DNA from: Actinorhabdospora filicis
GTDB lineage: Bacteria; Actinomycetota; Actinomycetes; Mycobacteriales; Micromonosporaceae
Direction: 5' to 3'
Assembly (NCBI RefSeq): GCF_030269765.1
Contig: NZ_BSTX01000003.1
Span: forward strand, 496,001 to 560,000
DNA: 64,000 bases
Shown: positions 56,456-64,000 of the stretch, in pieces
Position numbering within the stretch: position 1 is the first letter of the stretch
Layout of the letters: each line of letters opens with the position of its first letter
Position numbers and translations under genes: made by a program
Notes under the pieces: model-generated
What the model was told of the DNA's origin: nothing
Database searches by the model: none
What the model saw: only the letters and a program-made list of their open reading frames with translations

Positions 56456-57607
56456 GTGCCGTCCCCGCGTTCCCGCCTGTTCGACCTGCTCATCGCGCTG
56501 TCGGTGAGCGGGCTCGCGCTCGCCGAGCTTGGCATCGGGCGTTCGCCGGTGATGGTGGGCATCGGCGTCGTCATGGGCGGCGCACTGTTCTGGCGGCGGA
56601 CGCGGCCGGTGGCCACGGCATGTGCCGTGGCGGCGCTGGGGTGCACGCAGGTCGTGCTGAGCCTGAGCAACTACGACGGCACGGTCACCTACCTGGCGCC
56701 GTGCCTGTACGACGTGGGCGTGCTCATCGCGGTGCACGCCGTGACCAAGTACGCCGCGCGGTTCTGGCAGGTCATGGCCGCCGGGGTGGGCGGAGTCATC
56801 GCGGCGGTGCTGGCCTCACTTCCGGCGTGGGACGGGTGGTGGCGGCAGGCGCTCATGCTCGGCGCGTTCGCCGTGGCGGTGTGGGCCGTCGGCCTCAACG
56901 CGCGCACCGGACGCCTGTACGCGCAGGGCCTCGAAGAGCGCGCCGCCGTCCTCGAACGCGAGCAGCGGCACCTCGCCGAGGCCGCCGCCGCCGGTGAACG
57001 CGCCCGCATCGCCCGCGAGATGCACGACGTCATCGCCCACGCCCTCGCCGGGATGATCGCCCAGGTCGACGGGGCCGCCTACGCCATCGACGGCGACCCC
57101 GCCGGGGCGCGCAAGGCGCTCACCGCCGCCGGGGACGCCGGGCGCACCGCCCTCGCCGAGCTCCAGGGCCTCGTGGGGGTCCTGCGCGAACCGCCCGAGG
57201 CCGACCCGCATCCCCCGCACCGGCGGCCCCTCGGCAGCGACCGCGTCGGGGAGCTCGCCGACTGGGCCCGCGGCGTCGGGCTCGACACCACCGTCCGCGT
57301 CTCCGGTGACCTGGCGGGACTGCCCGTCGGCGTCGCGCTCGCCGTGCACCGGATCGTCCAGGAGGCCCTCACCAACGTGCTGAAACACGCCGGACCGGGC
57401 ACGCGCGTCGACATCGACGTCGCGCGCGCCCACGGGGAGACCCGCATCGAGATCACCGACCACGGCCGCGCGATCCGCGAGGCCGGACCCGGCGGGCACG
57501 GCCTGGCCGGCATGCGCGAACGCGTCGCCGTCTACGGCGGGGTGTTCGAGGCGGGCCCGCTGCCGGTGGGCTGGCGGGTCCTGGCGACCATCCCGGACGC
57601 CCCGTGA
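56456..57607 (+). CDS. NarL-type sensor histidine kinase
   Basis: A 383-residue membrane kinase. About five helices span residues 8-140. The HisKA_3 box is ERARIAREMHDVIAHAL, with the phosphorylated His in MHDVIAH, and the ATPase domain has VQEALTNVLKHAGPG and GHGLAGMRERVAVYGG. The GTG start lacks a clear ribosome site. Its stop overlaps the response-regulator start (GTGA). Confidence 0.92.
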   Translation: MPSPRSRLFDLLIALSVSGLALAELGIGRSPVMVGIGVVMGGALFWRRTRPVATACAVAALGCTQVVLSLSNYDGTVTYLAPCLYDVGVLIAVHAVTKYAARFWQVMAAGVGGVIAAVLASLPAWDGWWRQALMLGAFAVAVWAVGLNARTGRLYAQGLEERAAVLEREQRHLAEAAAAGERARIAREMHDVIAHALAGMIAQVDGAAYAIDGDPAGARKALTAAGDAGRTALAELQGLVGVLREPPEADPHPPHRRPLGSDRVGELADWARGVGLDTTVRVSGDLAGLPVGVALAVHRIVQEALTNVLKHAGPGTRVDIDVARAHGETRIEITDHGRAIREAGPGGHGLAGMRERVAVYGGVFEAGPLPVGWRVLATIPDAP

Positions 57608-58260
57608 TCCGCGTGGTGCTGGTCGACGACCAGCAGCTCGTGCGCACCGGCCTGCGGCTGGTCATCGACTCCCAGCCCGACCTGACCGTGGTCGGCGAGG
57701 CCGGGGACGGCGCGCAGGCCCTGGCGCTGCTGCGCGAAACGGCCGCCGACATCGTCATCATGGACGTCCGCATGCCCGTCATGGACGGCATCGAGGCCAC
57801 CGCGCACCTCACCGCGCTCGCCGAGGGCCCGAAGGTGCTGGTGCTGACCACCTTCGACGCCGAGGAGGAGGCCTTCGCGGCCCTGCGCGCCGGGGCCGCC
57901 GGTTTCCTCCTGAAGAACGGCACCCCCGAGGAGCTGCTCACCGCCGTCCGCGTCATCGTCGCCGGGGACGCCATCGTCGCCCCCCGCATCACCCGCCGCC
58001 TGCTGGACCGCTTCGCGCCCCAGTTCGCCGCGCCGCCCACCGGCGGCGACCGCCTCGCCGGGCTCACCGCCCGCGAGCGCGAGGTCGTCCTGCAGATCGC
58101 CCGGGGCCGCTCCAACCTGGAGATCGGCGCCGACCTCGGCGTGGCCGAGGCGACCGTCAAGAGCCACGTGCGCCGGATCCTGGCCAAACTGAGCCTGCGC
58201 GACCGGGTGCAGCTCGTCGTCCTCGCCTACGAGTCGGGGCTGATCAGGCCCGGTACCTAG
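57604..58260 (+). CDS. NarL/FixJ-family response regulator
   Basis: A 218-residue regulator. The receiver domain carries the phospho-acceptor Asp in IVIMDVRMPVMDG and the conserved Lys in GAAGFLLKNG. The LuxR helix-turn-helix is GLTAREREVVLQIARGRSNL, then EIGADLGVAEATVKSHVRRI. It forms a two-gene unit with the kinase. The downstream FtsX-like permease is a plausible target, because similar systems often control ABC permeases. Confidence 0.93.
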   Translation: MIRVVLVDDQQLVRTGLRLVIDSQPDLTVVGEAGDGAQALALLRETAADIVIMDVRMPVMDGIEATAHLTALAEGPKVLVLTTFDAEEEAFAALRAGAAGFLLKNGTPEELLTAVRVIVAGDAIVAPRITRRLLDRFAPQFAAPPTGGDRLAGLTAREREVVLQIARGRSNLEIGADLGVAEATVKSHVRRILAKLSLRDRVQLVVLAYESGLIRPGT

Positions 58261-58400
58261 CGGATCGCGTCCCCGATCTGCTCCAGCGCCAGGTACGCCA
58301 CCACGATCAGCGTGATCGACCCCAGGATCGCCACCCACGCGCACCCCCTCAGCGGACGTGGGGGAGGACGCTCGTCACCAGGGGGCTCGTTCGACCACAT
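58257..58400 (-). CDS. 47-residue single-pass membrane protein
   Basis: An ATG at 58400 opens MWSNEPPGDERPPPRPLRG, a Pro-rich head, then a membrane helix (CAWVAILGSITLIVVAYLAL) and EQIGDAIR. The stop overlaps the response-regulator end by four bases on the opposite strand. No strong ribosome site is seen. The head-helix-tail design is like other uncharacterised actinomycete microproteins. Confidence 0.5.
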   Translation of the reverse strand: MWSNEPPGDERPPPRPLRGCAWVAILGSITLIVVAYLALEQIGDAIR

Positions 58401-58420
58401 GCGCGAACCCTACGCCCTAG

Positions 58421-58448
58421 GGCGCAAGATCCACCGGGATCTTGCGCC
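58421..58448. promoter_or_regulatory. 12-bp inverted repeat between the small membrane gene and the FtsX-like permease
   Basis: GGCGCAAGATCC and GGATCTTGCGCC pair perfectly around ACCG. It lies 20 bases upstream of the small gene's start and 67 bases before the permease start, with no T-run. An operator is more likely than a terminator. Confidence 0.55.
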
Positions 58449-58515
58449 CCCCGAGCAACCCGATCTCGGCACTCGGCCCGAGGTGCCGGGCCCGCCCCGG
58501 CCATAGCGTCGGGAC

Positions 58516-60888
58516 ATGCTCAAGCTGACCCTGCGCACCGCCCTCTCCCACGTGCCGCGACAGGCGCTGGCCGCGCTCGCGGTCGTCGTGGGCGTCGCGT
58601 TCATCGCGGGCACCTTCATCTTCACCGATGGGGCCAAGGACGCCATGCGCGCCCAGGCCTCCGACCTGTACCGGGGCACCGACGCCGGCGTCTACACCGA
58701 AGACCACGACGGCTTCGGCGACGCCGCGCTCGCCAAGTTGCGGAAGGTCCCGGGCGTCACCGCCGTGGAAGGCGCGCTCTTCGCCTCCGGCTCGGTCCTG
58801 CCCAGCCCCGCCGAGCCCACCCGGCGTCCCCCCATGGGCTGGATCGCGGCCATGCCGCAGAACCCCGTCTTCACCCCCTACGACCTCGTCGAGGGCCGCA
58901 CGCCCGGCCCCGGCGAGGCCGTCCTGGACGCCGAGACCTACACCGACTACGGCTTCGAGCTCGGCGACCCCGTCGGCGCCGACGGCGACGGCGCCACCAG
59001 GTCCTTCACCCTCGTCGGCGTCATCGACGTGTCCAAGACCCGCGTCGCCGGGCGCTCCGTCATCGGCGTGGCCCCCGCCGACGCCCTCGCCCTCAACGGC
59101 GACACCGGCTTCCGGCAGCTGCGGGTGGCCGCGCCCGGCGTGGACGAGGCCACCCTCGTCGCCGCCCTCACCAAGGCCGCCGGGCCCGGCGGGTCCGTCC
59201 TGGGCCACGACGAGATCGTCGAGCTCGAACTCGCCGACGCCTACCGCGACGTCGACATGATCGAGAAGGGGCTCCTGCTGTTCGTGCTGGTGGCGATCCT
59301 GGCCGCCGGATTCGTCATCGCCAACACGTACACGATCGTCATGGCCCAGCGCGCCCGCCAGATCGCGCTGCTGCGGCTGATCGGCGCCTCCCGCGCGCAG
59401 ACCTTCGCGTCGGTGCTCGCCGAGGCCGCCGTCATCGGCGCCGCGGCCGCCTTCGTGGGGCTCGGCGCGGGCATCGGCATCGCCGCGTTGTTGTCGCTGG
59501 TCATGGGCAACCTCGGGCTCGGTTTCGGCTCGGCCTTCGTCATCGAGCCGCGCACCCTGGGCGTCGCGTTCGCCACGGGCGTCCTGGTGACGGTCGTGTC
59601 GGCGCTGCTGCCCGCGTGGAGGGGGACGCGCGTCCCACCGGTGGTGGCCCTCTCGGCGACCGCGACGGAGACCATCCGGCCGGTGGGACGCGTGCGGGTG
59701 CTCACCGGGCTGGTGCTGCTGGCGGCCTCCGCGGGTGCCTTTCTCCTGCCCGCCTCGGTACCGCAGGTGGGATTCATCGGGATCACCGGCTTCTTCGGGC
59801 TCGTCGCCCTCGGGCCCGCGATCGTGCCCGCGCTCGCCAGGATCGTCGGACGGCCCCTGCACGGCCTCGGGGGCTGGGCCAAACTGGCGGTCTCCTACAC
59901 CGCCCGCAACCGCCGGCGGGTCGCGGCGACCACCACGACGCTGATCCTGTGCGTGAGCCTGGTGTCCTCGGTGATGATCGGCGCCGCCAGCATCTCCGCG
60001 GCCCTGGACCGCGAGGCGGAGAAGAACTTCCCCGCCGACGTGACCGTGCAGGGCCAGGACGTCCCGGACGCCCTGGTCGCCCGGCTGCGCGACAGCGGCC
60101 GCTTCACCCTCGTCCACGCCGCGCGCACCGGCGAGATCGGCGGCCTGCGGGTGGTGGGGACCGACCCGGGCCTGCTGGAGAAGTCCGAACCCGGGCTGGG
60201 GCTGGCCCCCGGGAAGGCGGTGGTCTCCAAGGGCGTGGGCAAGAAGGCGGGGGAGAAGCTCGTCCTGGCCGGGCACGCGTTCACCGTCGCCGGGGTCTCG
60301 GGGATGCCCGGCGAGCTGGTCCTGGTCACCGCGCCCGACGCCGCCGCGCTGATGCCGGACGCGCCGGTCACCGAGCTGAGCCTGGTCGGCGGCGACGCGG
60401 AGTTCGTCCGCGAGGCCGTGGCGGACTACCCGGGGCTGACCGTCATGGACGTCGACGCCTTCAAGGAGGCCCGCACCGCCGGGCTCGACCGGCTGCTGGC
60501 CTCGGTGATGGCGCTGCTGGCCCTGGCGGTGTTCATCGCGCTCGTCGGCATCGCCAACACGCTGACCCTGTCGGTGGCCGAGCGCGGGCGCGAGCACGGC
60601 GTCCTGCGGGCGCTGGGGGTGAGCCGCGCGGGGATGCGCGCGATGCTGTCGGTGGAGGCGCTGCTGGTGGCGATCGTGGGGGTGGCGCTGGGGCTGGGGC
60701 TGGGCCTGGCGGTGAGCGCGGCGACCGTCCGGCTGCTCGGCGAGGTCTCCGACGCCGGACTCGTGGCGCCGTGGGGACGGTTGGCCGCGCTGGTCGGGGC
60801 GATGTCGGTGGCGGCGCTGCTGGCGTCGGTGCTGCCCGCCTCGCGGGCGACCCGCAAGCCCATCGTCACCGCCCTCTCGGGGGAGTAG
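58516..60888 (+). CDS. FtsX-like ABC transporter permease, orphan
   Basis: A 790-residue permease with the MacB/FtsX layout. An N-terminal helix (ALAVVVGVAFIAGTFIF) is followed by a large extracytoplasmic domain and a first FtsX domain (residues 255-390, with RQIALLRLIGASRAQTF). A second extracytoplasmic domain and a second FtsX domain (residues 665-790, with EHGVLRALGVSRAGMR) follow. Such permeases need an ABC ATPase, usually encoded next door; none is adjacent here. It ends at a perfect 28-base palindrome. Confidence 0.9.
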   Translation: MLKLTLRTALSHVPRQALAALAVVVGVAFIAGTFIFTDGAKDAMRAQASDLYRGTDAGVYTEDHDGFGDAALAKLRKVPGVTAVEGALFASGSVLPSPAEPTRRPPMGWIAAMPQNPVFTPYDLVEGRTPGPGEAVLDAETYTDYGFELGDPVGADGDGATRSFTLVGVIDVSKTRVAGRSVIGVAPADALALNGDTGFRQLRVAAPGVDEATLVAALTKAAGPGGSVLGHDEIVELELADAYRDVDMIEKGLLLFVLVAILAAGFVIANTYTIVMAQRARQIALLRLIGASRAQTFASVLAEAAVIGAAAAFVGLGAGIGIAALLSLVMGNLGLGFGSAFVIEPRTLGVAFATGVLVTVVSALLPAWRGTRVPPVVALSATATETIRPVGRVRVLTGLVLLAASAGAFLLPASVPQVGFIGITGFFGLVALGPAIVPALARIVGRPLHGLGGWAKLAVSYTARNRRRVAATTTTLILCVSLVSSVMIGAASISAALDREAEKNFPADVTVQGQDVPDALVARLRDSGRFTLVHAARTGEIGGLRVVGTDPGLLEKSEPGLGLAPGKAVVSKGVGKKAGEKLVLAGHAFTVAGVSGMPGELVLVTAPDAAALMPDAPVTELSLVGGDAEFVREAVADYPGLTVMDVDAFKEARTAGLDRLLASVMALLALAVFIALVGIANTLTLSVAERGREHGVLRALGVSRAGMRAMLSVEALLVAIVGVALGLGLGLAVSAATVRLLGEVSDAGLVAPWGRLAALVGAMSVAALLASVLPASRATRKPIVTALSGE

Positions 60889-60892
60889 GGGA

Positions 60893-60920
60893 GTGGGGGC
60901 TCCCGGCCGGGAGCCCCCAC
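60893..60920. terminator. Perfect palindromic terminator after the permease
   Basis: GTGGGGGCTCCCGG and CCGGGAGCCCCCAC are exact complements with no unpaired loop base, starting five bases past the permease stop. Confidence 0.7.
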
Positions 60921-60964
60921 GGGTGCCCTTGATCACCAGAGCCTCAAGGCCGCGTGACAAATGT

Positions 60965-61020
60965 GAGACCTGGACGTATCGTTTGAGACAAGCTTGTTTC
61001 ATTCGAGACGTCCAGTTCTC
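60965..61020. promoter_or_regulatory. Nested three-layer dyad upstream of the TetR-MFS unit
   Basis: An inner palindrome GAGACAAGCTTGTTTC (60985-61000, one mismatched pair) lies inside outer arms CTGGACGT (60970-60977) and ACGTCCAG (61008-61015), and inside a third layer TGAGA and TCTCA. All are centred at about 60992.5. This is a likely multi-dimer TetR operator, 24 bases before the TetR start. Confidence 0.75.
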
Positions 61021-61043
61021 ATCATGCCCTTGAGGAGGTGGCC

Positions 61044-61610
61044 ATGGTCGCCAGTCGTGAGCAGATCGCCCGCGCCGCGATCCGGCGTCTGAACGCCGAT
61101 CCGGCCGCCTCCATGGCCGAGATCGCCGAATCCGCCGGGGTCTCGCGGGCCACCCTGCACCGCAACTTCGCCAGCCGCGAGGCGCTCATGGCGCACCTCG
61201 GGCGGATGTCGACGGAGAGCTGGACGCAGGTCCTCGACGACGCCGGGCTGGCCGAGGCCGTCGCCGACGGCTCACCGGAGGCCCTGCGCGCGGCCATCGA
61301 CCGGCTGTGCCACCACAACATCCGCGACGTCGAGGAGTTCGGCTTCGTGCTGACCGAGCACGTGGTCTTCGAGCAGGACGACGAGCTCGCCCAGGTGGTG
61401 GAACGCTGCCAGACGCGCGAGCAGGAGTTCTACGCCGCCGCGCAGAAGGCTGGCGTCCTGCGCGCCGACCTGCCCCCGGTGTGGATCGGGCACATGAGCT
61501 ACGGGCTCCTGGTGGGCCTGCGCGAGGCCCTGCGGCGCGGGGACGTGGCCGTCCGCGACGCCGAGCGGCTCCTGCGGGAGTCCTTCCTGCGAGGGTGCGG
61601 CGCTTCCTAG
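61044..61610 (+). CDS. TetR-family regulator of the MFS efflux gene
   Basis: A 188-residue regulator with an N-terminal helix-turn-helix (SMAEIAESAGVSRATLHRNFA) and a helical ligand domain. GAGGAGG lies five bases before ATG 61044. It is 56 bases ahead of an MFS drug transporter and behind a large dyad, so self-repression together with the pump is likely. Confidence 0.92.
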   Translation: MVASREQIARAAIRRLNADPAASMAEIAESAGVSRATLHRNFASREALMAHLGRMSTESWTQVLDDAGLAEAVADGSPEALRAAIDRLCHHNIRDVEEFGFVLTEHVVFEQDDELAQVVERCQTREQEFYAAAQKAGVLRADLPPVWIGHMSYGLLVGLREALRRGDVAVRDAERLLRESFLRGCGAS

Positions 61611-61666
61611 CCCCCTCGCCACATTCGTTTCACGTACCACTTCCTGAGCTTGTCTGGAGCACCACC

Positions 61667-63214
61667 ATGACCACCACCCTGCCCGTCACCGGCCGACATA
61701 CGCCCACTCCGGCCCTCAACCCGCGTCGCTGGGTGGGGCTGGCGGTGCTGTGCGCGAGCCTGCTGATCGTCGTCATGGACATGACGATCCTCAATGTCGC
61801 GCTGCCGTCGATCTCCGAGCAGCTGCGGCCCGGCTCGGTCCAGCTGCTGTGGATCGTCGACATCTACCCGCTGGTCGTGGCCGGACTACTGGTCACCGCC
61901 TCGGGGATCGCCGACCGCTTCGGCCGCAAGCGGATGCTCATGGTCGGCTTCGCCGTCTTCGGGCTCGCCTCGACGCTGGTGCTCATCGCCGACAACGCCG
62001 CCGCGCTGATCGCGATCCGGGCGCTGCTGGGTGTCGGCGGCGCGCTGATCATGCCCTCGACGCTGTCGATGATCCGCAACCTGTTCACCGATGGCAAGGA
62101 GCGGGCCGTCGCCCTGGGCATCTGGGGTTCGATGGCGGCCGTGGGCTCCGGCCTCGGGCCCATCGCGGGCGGCGCGCTGCTGACCCACTTCAGCTGGCAC
62201 TCGGCGTTCCTGGTGAACGTGCCGATCATGGCCGTCGCGCTGGTCGCCGCCTACTTCCTGCTCCCGGAGTCCAAGGGCGCCGTGGTGCGCTGGGACGCGC
62301 TGGGCACCGGCCTGTCGATCGTGGGCATGGTCGCGCTGATGCTGGCCATCAAGAACTTCGGCAAGCACGGCATGGCCGACCCGGCCGCGCTGGTCTCGGC
62401 CGCCGTCGCCGCGATCGCGCTGGGCTGGTTCGTCCGGCGGTCGCTGAACCGGCCCGACCCGATCCTGGACATCCGGCTGCTCAAGCGGCGCGGACTGTCG
62501 GCGGGCCTGATCGCGGCGCTCACCACGAGCATCGCCACCGCGGCGATGATGCTGCTGCTGGCGCAGTGGATGCAGCTCGTGGAGGGCATGAGCGCGCTGG
62601 AGGCGGGCGTGCACCTGCTGCCGGTCGCCATCGCCGCCGGGATCCTCTCGCCGCTGGCGCCCGCCATCGCCGCCAGGATCGGCACCCGCACCGTCATGGC
62701 CGGTGGCCTGCTCATGAGCGCGACCGGGTTCCTGGTCCTGTTCTTCGCCCCGGCGCCGCTGACCTACCCGTTCCTGGCCGTGAGCATGCTCTTCGTCGGC
62801 GTGGGCATGTCCTCGCTGGCGATCGGCTCGGCGGCGGTCATGGCCAGCTCGCCGGCCGAGCGCTCCGGCAACGCCGCCGCCCTGGAGGAGACCAGCTTCG
62901 AGTTGGGCGCCGCCCTGGGCGTGGCGATCCTGGGCAGCGTGGCCGCGCTGGTTTACCGCAACGGGCTCTCGACGGGTGAGCTGGCCGCGTCCGGCGTCAC
63001 CGGCGAGTCCGCCGAGGCCGCCCGCGAGAGCCTCGGCGGGGCCATCGCGGTCGCCGAGCAGGCCGGGGCGAGCGGACTGGCCGACGTGGCGCGCGAGTCG
63101 TTCACCACGTCGCTCCAGGTCACCGGCATCGCCGGGGGCGTCCTGATGCTCGTCGGTGCGGTCACCGTGTGGCTGCTGACGCCGAAGGACCTCTCGGTCA
63201 CCGGGGCGCACTAG
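61667..63214 (+). CDS. MFS drug/proton antiporter, 14-helix EmrB/QacA type
   Basis: A 515-residue exporter. Motif A is GIADRFGRKRMLM; motif C-like sequence is WGSMAAVGSGLGPIAGGALL; the first helix has VVMDMTILNVALPSI with the family's membrane Asp. About 14 helices fit. The ATG follows GGAG. It is probably an efflux pump induced by its TetR partner; the substrate is unknown. It overlaps the convergent gene by 17 bases. Confidence 0.94.
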   Translation: MTTTLPVTGRHTPTPALNPRRWVGLAVLCASLLIVVMDMTILNVALPSISEQLRPGSVQLLWIVDIYPLVVAGLLVTASGIADRFGRKRMLMVGFAVFGLASTLVLIADNAAALIAIRALLGVGGALIMPSTLSMIRNLFTDGKERAVALGIWGSMAAVGSGLGPIAGGALLTHFSWHSAFLVNVPIMAVALVAAYFLLPESKGAVVRWDALGTGLSIVGMVALMLAIKNFGKHGMADPAALVSAAVAAIALGWFVRRSLNRPDPILDIRLLKRRGLSAGLIAALTTSIATAAMMLLLAQWMQLVEGMSALEAGVHLLPVAIAAGILSPLAPAIAARIGTRTVMAGGLLMSATGFLVLFFAPAPLTYPFLAVSMLFVGVGMSSLAIGSAAVMASSPAERSGNAAALEETSFELGAALGVAILGSVAALVYRNGLSTGELAASGVTGESAEAARESLGGAIAVAEQAGASGLADVARESFTTSLQVTGIAGGVLMLVGAVTVWLLTPKDLSVTGAH

Positions 63215-63653
63215 CCTCCGGCTCGGCCTCTTGCTCCGCCACGGCGGGCGCGGACTCCCGCGCCCGCCGCTTCCACGCCAGCCACTCCCGGCTGCCCGGC
63301 AGCCACAGCGCCACCAGGATCCACAAGGTCATCGGCGCGAACACCAGCCACGCCTGGAACACCCACGGCGAGACCACGTCCTCCGGCACGATCCCCGGGA
63401 TCGCGCCCAGGCAGCCCACGGCGTGCGCGACCGCCACCGCGATCACCCCGCCGGGCGAGCCGCGTCCCAGCATCAGCGCCGGGCCCGCGAAGGTCAGCAC
63501 CGCCAGGACCAGGGCGGCCACCAGGAAGACCATCGCGATCTTCCCCGCGCCCATGCGCGTCAGCGCCACCCCGACCGCGCCGGCCATCGGCACCACCAGC
63601 GCCCGGCAGGCGTGAGCCGAGGACTTCACCGTCGACGGAGGTAGATTCGCCAC
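63198..63653 (-). CDS. Four-helix membrane protein
   Basis: A 151-residue membrane protein. Hydrophobic helices occur at ALVVPMAGAVGVAL, IAMVFLVAALVLAVLTFAG, GVIAVAVAHAVGCLGAIPGI and WLVFAPMTLWILVALWL, with a Glu/Ala-rich tail. GTG at 63653 is chosen because the frame upstream looks non-coding. It is divergent from the SDR gene. Function unknown. Confidence 0.65.
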   Translation of the reverse strand: MANLPPSTVKSSAHACRALVVPMAGAVGVALTRMGAGKIAMVFLVAALVLAVLTFAGPALMLGRGSPGGVIAVAVAHAVGCLGAIPGIVPEDVVSPWVFQAWLVFAPMTLWILVALWLPGSREWLAWKRRARESAPAVAEQEAEPEASAPR

Positions 63654-63685
63654 ACCTGCTTCTACCACCCCCGGAGGGCGACACC

Positions 63686-64000
63686 GTGACGACACGACGT
63701 GACAAAAGCCGGGGTGACAGCGCCCAGGTCGCCGTCGTCACCGGTGGCAACCGGGGCATCGGCCGCGAGGTCTGCCGCAAGCTCGCCGACGGTGGATACC
63801 GCGTCGTCCTCACCGCCCGCGACCCCGCCAAGGCCGCCAAGACCGCCGCCGAGATCGGCGTCGACTGGTACGCCCACGACGTCACCTCCGACCCCGTGCC
63901 CCTCGTGCGGCACCTGGAACGCGAGTACGGGCGCCTCGACGTCCTGATCAACAACGCCGCCATCAACTACGACACCTGGCAGCACGCGCTCACCGCCGAC
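63686..64000 (+). CDS. Short-chain dehydrogenase/reductase, 5' part (cut by window edge)
   Basis: GTG at 63686 follows GGAGGG at seven bases. The 105 visible codons give VAVVTGGNRGIGREVCRKL (NAD(P)-binding TGxxxGIG) and RLDVLINNAAINYDTW (the NNA motif). A short charged extension precedes the fold. The catalytic Tyr-Lys lie outside the window. The family is certain; the substrate is unknown. Confidence 0.88.
   Translation, partial: MTTRRDKSRGDSAQVAVVTGGNRGIGREVCRKLADGGYRVVLTARDPAKAAKTAAEIGVDWYAHDVTSDPVPLVRHLEREYGRLDVLINNAAINYDTWQHALTAD

Overview
This is a very GC-rich window from a high-GC actinomycete. GatCAB, NAD-dependent LigA, KptA, an LtrA-type protein, a NarL-type two-component pair and an ilvBNC operon with a leader-peptide attenuator all sit in one stretch, and short GGAGG-like ribosome sites and GTG/TTG starts are common. 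The gene content resembles Streptosporangiales-type genomes, but that placement is an inference. No rRNA, tRNA, CRISPR array, complete insertion sequence or phage was seen.

Layout. 0-8.8 kb: the start of a secreted protein, a Gfo/Idh/MocA oxidoreductase, a Tat-exported PhoD phosphatase, YaaA, an aldo/keto reductase-amidohydrolase pair, a damaged small membrane gene with two overlapping hypotheticals, a GNAT, and a three-gene NADAR cluster. 8.9-15.4 kb: a secreted GH92 alpha-mannosidase behind a clear promoter and operator, a HAD phosphatase, a PH-domain protein, an unnoticed 55-residue membrane protein, a HIT protein and KptA. 15.4-24.8 kb: UvrA2, LigA, a GGDEF-EAL enzyme, 1.1 kb of degenerate repeats, a MarR-GNAT fusion and an FBP zinc-finger protein. 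25-34 kb: gatC-gatA, then LtrA, dienelactone hydrolase, an ABC exporter and MarR, then gatB, a membrane protein and TetR. 34-42.7 kb: NUDIX, a membrane phosphoesterase, a PQQ-type sugar dehydrogenase lipoprotein, a 2-hydroxyacid dehydrogenase, a Cys-rich peptide, a MoaD-like/BNR pair, a PH protein and an amino-acid permease. 42.7-54.5 kb: ilvD and ilvB-ilvN-ilvC, separated by three tandem Cys-rich peptide genes, a second GGDEF-EAL enzyme, MarR and proline iminopeptidase. 54.5-64 kb: a partial duplication of the ilvC tail around a small orphan ORF, small hypotheticals, a NarL-type two-component system, an orphan FtsX-like permease, a TetR-MFS efflux unit, and the start of an SDR gene.

The most novel item is a family of four small Cys-rich peptides: one at 38.8 kb and three in tandem at 44.8-45.9 kb. 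The tandem members share an amphipathic DRVxxRLVG N-terminus, an SGIC motif and a GCC C-terminus with six fixed cysteines. The fourth has a similar N-terminal helix and eight cysteines. Three of the four genes carry the same ungapped inverted-repeat motif upstream (ATGCACACnnnnGTGCAYA), although one lies 5.5 kb away on the other strand. They therefore look like one regulon of unknown function. No modification enzyme, transporter or signal peptide accompanies them.

A second theme is autoregulated pairs with visible dyads: the MarR-GNAT fusion, MarR/ABC exporter, MarR/iminopeptidase, TetR/membrane protein, TetR/MFS and the GH92 promoter.
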